Below are positions 58,212-64,000 of a DNA stretch of 64,000 nucleotides, in pieces. This DNA comes from Thermoanaerobaculum sp. (GTDB lineage: Bacteria; Acidobacteriota; Thermoanaerobaculia; Multivoradales; UBA5704). The notes under the pieces are model-generated. The model was not told where the DNA came from. It saw nothing but the letters and a program-made list of their open reading frames with translations, and ran no database searches. Every line of letters starts with the position of its first letter. Positions within the stretch are counted from its first letter, which is position 1. The position numbers and the translations under genes are program-made. The stretch is from assembly GCA_021154885.1 (NCBI GenBank), contig JAJKHS010000159.1, positions 21,616-85,615 on the forward strand. Reading direction: 5' to 3'.

Positions 58212-59320
58212 GGGGGCGTCTCCTGGGATTGAGTCGCGGGAAGCCTAGCAGGAGAGGAGGGGGCGTGTCCGTCGCTTGCGAGCAGATGCCGCTGCTCGCG
58301 ATCCAGCTCGGCCCTCAGCACCTCCTCAGACGGCAGCACCAGCCGGTACTTGCTGGCGAAGAGTTGCTCGCTGCCGTGCAGGACGGAATACCGCACCACG
58401 GAAGCGTCCCTCTGAGCGCAGAGGATGATACCGACTGTCGGATTGTCTCCGGGGCCGCGCCGTTGCTCGTCGTACATGCGGATGTACATGTCCATCTGGC
58501 CGATGTCCTGATGAGTCAGCTCGCCCGCCTTGAGCTCGAAGAGCACGAAGCACTTGAGCAGGTAGTTGTAGAAAACGAGGTCTAGATAGAAGTCCTTCGA
58601 CTCCGTGCTGATGCGCTGCTGCCGGGCGACGAAGGCGAAGCCCTTGCCGAGCTCCAGGAGAAAGGACTGCAGGTTCTCGATCAGCGCCTCCTCCAGCGTC
58701 GACTCGAGCAGCTTGCCCGTATTCGGCAGCCCCAGGAACTCCAGCAGCACGGGATCGCGGACGAAATCGCGGGGTGTCACTTCCTGTGCGGCCAGATTTC
58801 CTGCCGCCTCCTTCCTCACGAGATGGCGGTCCCGGCTGGCCAGCAGCCGCTCGTAGTAGAGCGTGCCGATCTGTCGCTCCAGGCCGCGCGTGCTCCAGTT
58901 CTGTCGGGCCGCCTCCGCCATGTACCATTCCCGGGCCCTGGGGTCTTCCACCCGCAGCAGGGTGCGGTAGTGCGTCCAGCTCAATTCGTGACGCAGTGCG
59001 TCACACTTCGGGAATGCCTGGTAGAACAGCCTCATGTAGCGGAGGTTGGAGGCGTCGAACCCTTTCCCATACTCCGTCGTCAGGCGGCCCGCCAGTTGCG
59101 GGAGCAACCGCGCTCCATACGCGGCGCGGTCCACCCCGCCCTGCTCGAACTCCACGATGTGCCGTCCCACCTCCCAGCAGGTCCGCACCTGCACCGCGTC
59201 CACTGCACGCAGGGCCTGTTGCCGGGCCTCCTGAATCAGAATGCGCAACTGCCCGAGCAGTCCGTCGAAAGCCGGCGGAGCCGCCAGAGCCGAGGTCTCT
59301 TTGCTGGCCTTCTTCTTCAC
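58208..59320 (-). CDS. DUF1016/YhcG-type PD-(D/E)XK nuclease
   Basis: GTG 59320 (MKKKASKETSAL after initiation) is preferred because GAGGAG lies just upstream and the 370-aa length fits the family. The N-terminal domain has CWEVGRHIVEFEQGG, LRYMRLFYQAFPKCDALRHE and LSWTHYRTLLRVEDPRAREW. The C-terminal nuclease has ISTESKDFYLDLVFYNYLLK and FVLFELKAGELTHQDIGQMD, giving the D...ExK catalytic set. Such proteins are found in defence islands and restriction loci. Remnants of related genes lie at 59.58 and 62.76-62.83 kb. Confidence 0.85.
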   Translation of the reverse strand: MKKKASKETSALAAPPAFDGLLGQLRILIQEARQQALRAVDAVQVRTCWEVGRHIVEFEQGGVDRAAYGARLLPQLAGRLTTEYGKGFDASNLRYMRLFYQAFPKCDALRHELSWTHYRTLLRVEDPRAREWYMAEAARQNWSTRGLERQIGTLYYERLLASRDRHLVRKEAAGNLAAQEVTPRDFVRDPVLLEFLGLPNTGKLLESTLEEALIENLQSFLLELGKGFAFVARQQRISTESKDFYLDLVFYNYLLKCFVLFELKAGELTHQDIGQMDMYIRMYDEQRRGPGDNPTVGIILCAQRDASVVRYSVLHGSEQLFASKYRLVLPSEEVLRAELDREQRHLLASDGHAPSSPARLPATQSQETPP

Positions 59321-59583
59321 AGGCTCCTCACCTTGTCGCGTAAAGCGATGCTCGTCTCGCGCCGTTTGGCGCAGAGTTGTGGCACCGGAGTCTTCCCTGA
59401 CCGCCAATAGTATCCGAATTTGGAGCCGCACCGAGAGCGCTGCAACCGGACAGGTCCGGCCCGTCTCCCTTAATGTAGAGACGCCCTGCGGGGAACCCGC
59501 TGGGGCGTCTCCGAGCCGGAGAGGAGAGTCCCCCTTGCCATGACGCGCCCGCGGGGCGTTGGTAGCGGGTCCAGCTCAAATTC

Positions 59584-59600
59584 GGAACGCACTGCGTTCC
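59584..59600. repeat. Palindrome GGAACGCACTGCGTTCC, remnant of a DUF1016-type gene
   Basis: The 321-bp gap 59321-59641 holds no gene. On the minus strand around 59570-59605 it reads like the NAVRSEFELD segment of a related nuclease gene, with a 17-bp perfect palindrome. Related copies: 58988-59004 (inside the nuclease gene), 62763-62779 and 62812-62828. I see nothing else in the gap. Confidence 0.55.
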
Positions 59601-59641
59601 AAATCAGGAAGCCCCAGGCTCCCAACCCACTTCTCGTGACC

Positions 59642-60454
59642 TCACCGACAGGGGAACGCCGACGTGTCCTGGATCGGCTTGAACGGCGTCCCCTGGGGAT
59701 TGGTGTAGGTCTTCACGCGTTCAGAAACACTGTCCGTGACGGTGATCACCGTTTGCACGTCCGTCAGCCCGCCGGCAAAGAACCAGAACGAGTTGTTGAG
59801 AGAGCAGGCGTCGATCACCTTGAAGACGGCCTCGGCGTTCGTGGCGGAGAAGAACCACAGGTATCCAGAATCAGGGGAGAGACGCACCACGGTGGCACCG
59901 CCTGAGGCGCCGTCGCGAGTCTGCCAGCGGGCCTCGACCTTGAATCGGCCGCCGGCGAAGCACAGGGTGGGAGCCACGCAGGCCGAGACCGATGCCGGGG
60001 TCGTCACAGTTGTCTCGTTGGTATAGTTGGAATCTCCGTTCGCTCCCCGGGCTCGGACCCGGAAGGCATAGGCGGTTTCCGGTGTCAGCCCACCGATGGT
60101 AGCGGTGGTGACGTTCGCCGATACCGATCCGACTTCCTCGAAAGAGAACTGCTGCGAGCTTCTCGCCTCGATGCGGAACGACGTTTCATCCGACGAATTG
60201 TCGATCCAGCTCAGAGAGCACCGCGTTCCCGAAAGAGCGGATGCCTGAAGGGACGACGGCGCTGTCGGCTTGGAGCCGCCACCCCCTCCCCCTCCGCAAG
60301 GGAAGAAAGGCCGGCAGACGTCCGAGAGCGGGCTGCCGTCACAGCAAGCGCAGCCGCAAACGCCGCCGTGGTGAGAGCAGCAGCCCCGCTGAGCCTGAGC
60401 TGAGACCGCGAGACCGAGAGCGAACAAGAAAGATAGGAAGAGGATCTTGCGCAT
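59642..60454 (-). CDS. Exported fibronectin III protein with Cys-rich N-terminus
   Basis: ATG 60454 follows AGGAGGT; the upstream extension is rejected. Signal peptide: MRKILFLSFLFALGLAVSAQ. The next ~45 residues are Cys-rich (GCCSHHGGVCGCACCDG...CRPFFPCGGG). One fibronectin III domain follows (PSSLQASALSGTRCSLSWID to VRARGANGDSN). The last ~110 residues (LCFAGGRFKVEARWQTRDG, YLWFFSATNAEAVFKVIDA, FWFFAGGLTDVQTVITVTD) form a domain often seen at the C-terminus of exported Acidobacteria proteins. Role unknown; probably surface exposed. Confidence 0.8.
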   Translation of the reverse strand: MRKILFLSFLFALGLAVSAQAQRGCCSHHGGVCGCACCDGSPLSDVCRPFFPCGGGGGGGSKPTAPSSLQASALSGTRCSLSWIDNSSDETSFRIEARSSQQFSFEEVGSVSANVTTATIGGLTPETAYAFRVRARGANGDSNYTNETTVTTPASVSACVAPTLCFAGGRFKVEARWQTRDGASGGATVVRLSPDSGYLWFFSATNAEAVFKVIDACSLNNSFWFFAGGLTDVQTVITVTDSVSERVKTYTNPQGTPFKPIQDTSAFPCR

Positions 60455-60757
60455 GGAATACCTCCTGAGGAGCAAAACGCGCAGGACGGACCGGTCCCGT
60501 ATGGCCGATGGAATCCGCGCACTTTCAGTGGACACCTAATCATAACCTTTAGGGGTGTCCAATATGAAGCGAGATGTGGAGATTGGAATCCGTAACTACA
60601 ACTCCGGCTAGGGGTATTACGCATTACTTTTCGGCCATGGATGACATTGGCCCGCGACGGAACAGGCCTTTTGGACCTGCAAGTTCCTTGCTTACGCCAT
60701 TGATCTCCATTGAGTAGCGATGCTATCTCTCGGGTTGCTAACCCCAGAGATCGATGC
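60455..60757. other. Gap without a gene, 303 bp
   Basis: This is a relatively AT-rich spacer between two divergently transcribed genes, the exported fibronectin protein and the HNH nuclease. It should hold both promoters, but I cannot place them with confidence. No repeat or small frame is supported. Confidence 0.5.
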
Positions 60758-61720
60758 ATGGAAGCGCTTCAGGACCTGCTCGCCCAGCTTCCTGTGCGGC
60801 ATCGCGCCGCCCTGGAGTGGTTCCATCGTTACGCGGGCACCGAGCAGCCTTGGCCAGCCGAGATTGAGACTGCGGAAGGTGCCAGTTTCCTCGCCACCCG
60901 AGCGAAGGGGATCTACAAACCAGCTTGGTCCAACTACGCCCTCAGCGCGAGGCAGGTCCTCAAGAGCCGGTATCCAGAGAAGGGACCGATCTTCCGGGAT
61001 GACGGGACCTGGACTTACGGCTACTTCCAGGAGAATGACGATCCGAAAGAGCGGGACTCCGAGTACACAAATCGCGGCCTTCAGAGGTGCTGGCAAGACT
61101 TAGTACCCATCGGCGTGATGCGCCAGACCAAGCCCAAGCCCGTGGTTCGTTATCAAGTACTGGGGCTCGCCCTTGTCTCAGGATGGGACGGAGGTTATTT
61201 CTTTTTTGAGGGATTCGGACGAGATGATCTCGCGCATTCGCCGAGCACAGAGACCGAGATCGAGTTGCTCACGGCTGAGCAGCGACGGTCAGCCGTACAA
61301 AGCCGAGCCTTTGACGCGGACAGCATCGTCGATGCCAGGGAGAGGGCTCTGGCGCAGATCGTTCGACGACGTGGCCAGCAGGAGTTCCGGGAAAGGCTGT
61401 TAGAAGCCTATGGGCGGCGTTGCGCCATAACCGGCTGCGATGCTGTCGAGGCTCTCGAAGCGGCCCACATCATGCCTTATCTTGGGCCCGAGACGAACAA
61501 CGTTCAGAATGGATTGCTACTCCGTGCTGATGTTCACACTCTTTTCGATTTGGGATTGATCGCGGTGGAGGCTGAGTCGATGAAAGTCATTATTGCGTCA
61601 AGCCTCAGCTTTACCGCCTATCGAGAGCTCGCGGGAACCCGGCTTCGAGAGCCTGCGAACCCGGCGTTATGGCCGAGCCTGGATGCGTTGCGGCGACATC
61701 GGGAGTGGGTGAGGCTGTAG
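60758..61720 (+). CDS. HNH endonuclease
   Basis: ATG 60758 (MEALQDLLAQLPVRHRAALE) is used; TTG 60710 in the same frame is an alternative. The C-terminal HNH fold is clear: RCAITGCDAVEALEAAHIMP, then NNVQNGLLLRADVHTLFDLG, giving the H-N-H set. The middle (PIFRDDGTWTYGYFQE, VPIGVMRQTKPKPVVRYQVL) resembles the modified-base or DNA-recognition part of restriction-type HNH proteins. It is less GC-rich than its surroundings and lies in the nuclease cluster, so a defence role is plausible. Confidence 0.8.
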   Translation: MEALQDLLAQLPVRHRAALEWFHRYAGTEQPWPAEIETAEGASFLATRAKGIYKPAWSNYALSARQVLKSRYPEKGPIFRDDGTWTYGYFQENDDPKERDSEYTNRGLQRCWQDLVPIGVMRQTKPKPVVRYQVLGLALVSGWDGGYFFFEGFGRDDLAHSPSTETEIELLTAEQRRSAVQSRAFDADSIVDARERALAQIVRRRGQQEFRERLLEAYGRRCAITGCDAVEALEAAHIMPYLGPETNNVQNGLLLRADVHTLFDLGLIAVEAESMKVIIASSLSFTAYRELAGTRLREPANPALWPSLDALRRHREWVRL

Positions 61721-61733
61721 TACGTGCCACCTG

Positions 61734-62326
61734 CTACTTTGCAGCGGCAAACAGCACCGCGGGAAAATTCCTGTCGCGGAGCGTCGCCGTGTAGGTACGA
61801 GAGGGTGTTGCTCCACAAGTTTTTTCAAAGATCTCCGCCTTTTGGCGAATCCAGTCTGTCTTGGGCCTCATCGGTCGATGCTGATAAACAGAAAGCCAAT
61901 CGCCTGAGCTGAGCTCACTCCATACGGCCGCAATTTCGTTTTTTGTTACATGAGTATGGTTAGCTACGGGGGGCTCTATGCCTGTGTCTGGATCAAGTAG
62001 CAGGATCTTCTTTAGGGTTGACTTGCTCTGGATCTTTGTAAGGAGCAACTTAAGATAGGCCATCCTCTTTCCACGGCCTCTGCCGACCTCCTCTTCGAGA
62101 TATTCGATGTGGAGTCCGATCTTTTCACCAAACCTCTCGATGTTCTTCGGGCTTCGGAAGTGCTGCCAGACATCCTCATCGACAGCGAAGCTCTCGGAAA
62201 GATGGTAGATGATAGGTCGTAGCGGCCGACCTGCAGAATATAGGATATACTTTCATGCTTGGCAATGGAGACTATAGATCCCCATTTGAGGAGATCGAGC
62301 TTGTCAGCATAGAAATAGGGTTGCAT
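61734..62326 (-). pseudogene. Frameshifted partner gene of the Phd-type antitoxin
   Basis: From ATG 62326 one frame reads MQPYFYADKLDLLKWGSIVS and IAKHES. At about 62235-62252 the coding signal moves to another frame, which continues KYILYSAGRPLRPIIYHLSE, then RFGEKIGLHIEYLEEEVGRG, and stays open to 61734. Joined, the two parts give a protein of about 198 aa. The family is not recognised. It starts on the stop of the antitoxin gene (TAATG), so it is probably the former toxin or effector. A single indel, real or a sequencing error, explains the break. Confidence 0.65.
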
Positions 62327-62619
62327 TAGCAGTGATCTGCCCAGAAGGATTCGTCGACGCGCTCGAAGACCTCGACGGCTTGGAGGAGCTCTGCCTCCTG
62401 CTCCGCCGTCCAGGTGCCGATGAAGTGGTCCAGTGCCCGCCCCACGGTCTTGGCCGGTCGGTTGGACGGGCTCTGCTCGTTTTCCTCTTCTTGGGCGAGA
62501 GCCACGAGCCGGACGGTGGAGCCGCCATTGCCGGTGATGACCACCTCCTGCCCGGCGGCCACCTTCTCGATCAACTGACCGAGATGCGCTTCAGCTTCTT
62601 TGAGACTGACCTTGATCAT
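62326..62619 (-). CDS. Phd/YefM-type antitoxin
   Basis: ATG 62619 gives a 97-aa protein. MIKVSLKEAEAHLGQLIEKV and AAGQEVVITGNGGSTVRLVA are the Phd/YefM fold: N-terminal strand, helix and the EVVIT strand, which dimerises and binds DNA. The C-terminal half (RALDHFIGTWTAEQEAELLQ) is the likely toxin-binding part. The next gene on the same strand starts on its stop codon, which fits an antitoxin-first pair. Confidence 0.8.
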   Translation of the reverse strand: MIKVSLKEAEAHLGQLIEKVAAGQEVVITGNGGSTVRLVALAQEEENEQSPSNRPAKTVGRALDHFIGTWTAEQEAELLQAVEVFERVDESFWADHC

Positions 62620-62762
62620 GGGACGCTCAATCCTTTCGGCCCCCGGCCTGTGTACCGAGGAGCTAGAATACCTCAATCGCCGAGCGAGCGCCTGCTCGAC
62701 CTGCCCGCGCAGGACCTCCAGATGAAGTACCGGGGACCTCGGCGTGGCTGTAGGCTCAATTC

Positions 62763-62828
62763 GTGACGCAGCGCGTCACAATTCGGGAATGCTGGTTCGC
62801 CGGCCAGATTCGGAACGCACCGCGTTCC
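62763..62828. repeat. Two palindrome-bearing remnants of DUF1016-type genes
   Basis: The gap 62620-62981 has no gene. It holds GTGACGCAGCGCGTCAC (62763-62779) and GGAACGCACCGCGTTCC (62812-62828). On the minus strand the first reads FPNCDALRHELS, as in the nuclease at 58208-59320 (FPKCDALRHELS); the second matches the remnant at 59584. So two pieces of related nuclease genes lie side by side. Confidence 0.55.
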
Positions 62829-62981
62829 AAATCGGGAAGCCCAGGAGGAGCGCCCTGGGCCAGGAGTATGCCGCCCTACGGGCTGGAGGCGGAGGACTCC
62901 GGAGGGGTGCCTTTCTTGAACTGGACCCCGGCTCCGGAACCCGATCTCGTCGTAGACTACGTGGCCAAGGAGGAGCCCACC

Positions 62982-63170
62982 ATGAAGAAGAGGCTTCAGA
63001 AGAAGCTCGAGCTCAGCCGCGAGACTTTGTGGTCTCTCGCGGAGGCCCGTCTGCCCGAGGTCGCCGGAGGGTTCTCGTATCCCCCCACGTGCCCGGCTCA
63101 GTGCGGATCGGACGCCAACACGGTCTGCTTCGCGACCTGCGCCTGCACCTCGCCCGCCTTCTGCGAATAG
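62982..63170 (+). CDS. RiPP (lanthipeptide-like) precursor peptide
   Basis: ATG 62982 follows AAGGAGG. The 62-aa peptide has a leader MKKRLQKKLELSRETLWSLA and EARLPEVAGG, with the KLxLxxETL motif and a double-Gly cleavage site at residue 30 typical of Acidobacteria and Bacteroidota RiPP precursors. The core starts FSYPPTCPAQCGSDANTVCF and ends SPAFCE, with six Cys and several Ser/Thr that could form (methyl)lanthionine rings. No modification enzyme or peptidase-transporter gene is in the window, so it is an orphan precursor. Confidence 0.75.
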   Translation: MKKRLQKKLELSRETLWSLAEARLPEVAGGFSYPPTCPAQCGSDANTVCFATCACTSPAFCE

Positions 63171-63232
63171 GCAACTCGACGCGGCCCTCCGGGCCGGAGG
63201 CGCCAACCGCCGGCCCGGAGAGGCGAGGGAGG

Positions 63233-63532
63233 TCAGGGAGGACCGATCACGGGACCCGGAGAGGGGGGAGTGGTGGAGCCTTCCGGATCGATGCGGACGC
63301 CTGCGTCGCCCGGTTGTTTGCTGGTGGGCGGAGTGCTCGTCGCGCTGGCGACGAGGCGGGAGAGGGCGTCCTGGAAGAGGTCGAGCAGGCCGAGCTGGGG
63401 GACGGCTCCCGCCGGACGCGCCGTCCGGGCCATCCGCGCCTGGGGCCGGCCTTGAGCGAGAACGGGGGAGGTGGAGAGCAGGGTGGCAAGAGTGAGGGCC
63501 GTCAGACCACGGCGAGAGTTGAAGAAAGGCAT
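63233..63532 (-). CDS. Small exported protein, 99 aa
   Basis: ATG 63532 (MPFFNSRRGLTALTLATLLS) starts a signal peptide ending in PVLAQG; AAAGGAG lies upstream. The mature part is Arg/Ala-rich, then has a short helix (LLDLFQDALSRLVASATS) and a Pro/Gly tail. No family is recognised. It is convergent with the RiPP precursor, 62 bp away. Confidence 0.6.
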   Translation of the reverse strand: MPFFNSRRGLTALTLATLLSTSPVLAQGRPQARMARTARPAGAVPQLGLLDLFQDALSRLVASATSTPPTSKQPGDAGVRIDPEGSTTPPSPGPVIGPP

Positions 63533-63727
63533 GGTGGCAGAGCTCCTTTCGGATGGCCGCATCTCGACGGCCGGCACGGCCGCGAGCGAGCCGCCTACGA
63601 TCCAATCAATGCGAAGGACCTCGCGGCTCAACACCGCTGAGGCGTGTGTTTCTCTGGTGACAAGGGTAGAACAGATGCGGCGGCGAAGGAAGTCCTAAAG
63701 TGCTGGCGAGTACGGCGCGGGCGGAAG

Positions 63728-63869
63728 ACCCTCATCACCCCGGCCCTCTTCTCCCGCCCCCTCCCAACCCCCCTCCCCGGGAGAAGAGGGAGACCAGCAA
63801 GACCGCTTCAACCGGGTTCCCCTCTCCCGGGGAGGGGGGTTGGGAGGGGGCGGGAGAGGGGACAGGGGC
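63728..63869 (-). repeat. Intergenic palindromic repeat, copy 2
   Basis: This is the reverse-orientation counterpart of the block at 52616-52755. In the minus direction it reads CCCCTGTCCCCTCTCCCGCC through GGGAGAGGGGAACCCGG to GGGAGAAGAGGGCCGGGGTG. Internal stems differ from copy 1 in ways that keep pairing in part. Likely the same REP-type element. Confidence 0.7.
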
Positions 63870-63910
63870 ATAGGCGCTAACTTTGGCCTCGACGCTTAAG
63901 GTAGGGGCGG

Positions 63911-64000
63911 GTCTGGACGGCAGGTTGGGGGCTCGACCCGCCCTGGTGGGGACATTTCGTCGTTGCAGGGCGGGTCGCGCCCCCTCCCGCCCGTCCAGAC
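63911..64000. repeat. Large imperfect inverted repeat at the window edge
   Basis: GTCTGGACGG and GGGGCTCGACCCGCCCTG (63911-63945) pair with CAGGGCGGGTCGCGCCCC and CCGTCCAGAC (63966-64000) around a 20-base loop. It would form a long hairpin of about 30 pairs. It is intergenic and may continue past the edge. Confidence 0.65.

Noticed and set aside
62673..63605. A 310-codon minus-strand frame over the RiPP precursor
   Set aside because: It is antisense to the precursor, which has a strong ribosome site; only its C-terminal DALRHELS part has meaning, as a nuclease remnant.

Overview
This is a 64 kb window of GC-rich bacterial DNA that most resembles a member of the Acidobacteriota, perhaps class Thermoanaerobaculia. 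That assignment is inference: it rests on base composition, the winged-helix/TPR regulator, the many small exported Cys-rich proteins, the Kazal proteins, an exported fibronectin-type protein with a typical C-terminal domain, and a RiPP precursor with an Acidobacteria-like leader. There is no rRNA, tRNA, CRISPR array or recognisable transposase. All family names are from motif recognition by eye; no database search was run.

Layout. 1-7.3 kb: the end of a winged-helix/TPR regulator, a three-gene cassette of uncharacterised proteins (2.1-3.7 kb), small exported proteins, a lipoprotein, an exported TPR protein and the wreck of an ArsR/AHSA1 pair. 7.4-14.6 kb: a phospholipase D-type enzyme and two tandem, very similar exported BNR/fibronectin proteins. 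14.7-21.7 kb: an aldo/keto reductase, a ten-cysteine exported peptide, then a tightly packed run of aminotransferase, feruloyl-CoA synthase-like ligase, DHA2 exporter, MmcQ protein and thioesterase. 21.7-25.8 kb: an exported four-repeat protein, an efflux adaptor with a small partner, and a divergent MacB-type permease lacking an ATPase gene. 25.8-27.5 kb: an accessory island (DUF6236-like gene, antitoxin, gutted toxin) bounded by a fragment of the permease gene. 27.5-32 kb: three Kazal modules in two proteins on either side of a membrane patatin-like phospholipase. 32.2-34.3 kb: an uncharacterised membrane protein and a shrunken antitoxin.

34.3-40.1 kb: a complete coxSLM set with its CoxD/CoxE-type maturation ATPase and VWA protein, followed by a BrnT/CopG-type toxin-antitoxin pair and a 52-bp duplicate of coxE. 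40.8-41.5 kb holds no gene but a degenerate array in which TGCGG recurs on a grid of about 20.5 bp; this is the most unusual feature of the window. 41.5-49.2 kb: an outer-membrane DUF5916-type protein, an ECF sigma/anti-sigma pair with two exported HEAT-repeat proteins, a halogenase-like flavoenzyme and two tiny overlapping genes. 49.5-58.2 kb: two more ten-cysteine peptides, a PilT-type ATPase pair, an M28 membrane peptidase, a BON lipoprotein behind a hairpin-rich leader, MarC and a group II decarboxylase. 58.2-62.6 kb: a small nuclease/defence-like cluster (DUF1016 nuclease, HNH nuclease, Phd-type antitoxin with a frameshifted partner). 62.6-64 kb: an orphan RiPP precursor, a small exported protein and intergenic palindromic repeats.

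Two themes recur. One is export: many gene products carry signal peptides, Cys-rich folds, protease inhibitors or repeat domains. The other is local gene decay in accessory spots: several toxin/antitoxin or regulator genes keep both ends but have lost the middle, and two accessory islands end in a partial copy of the host gene next door.
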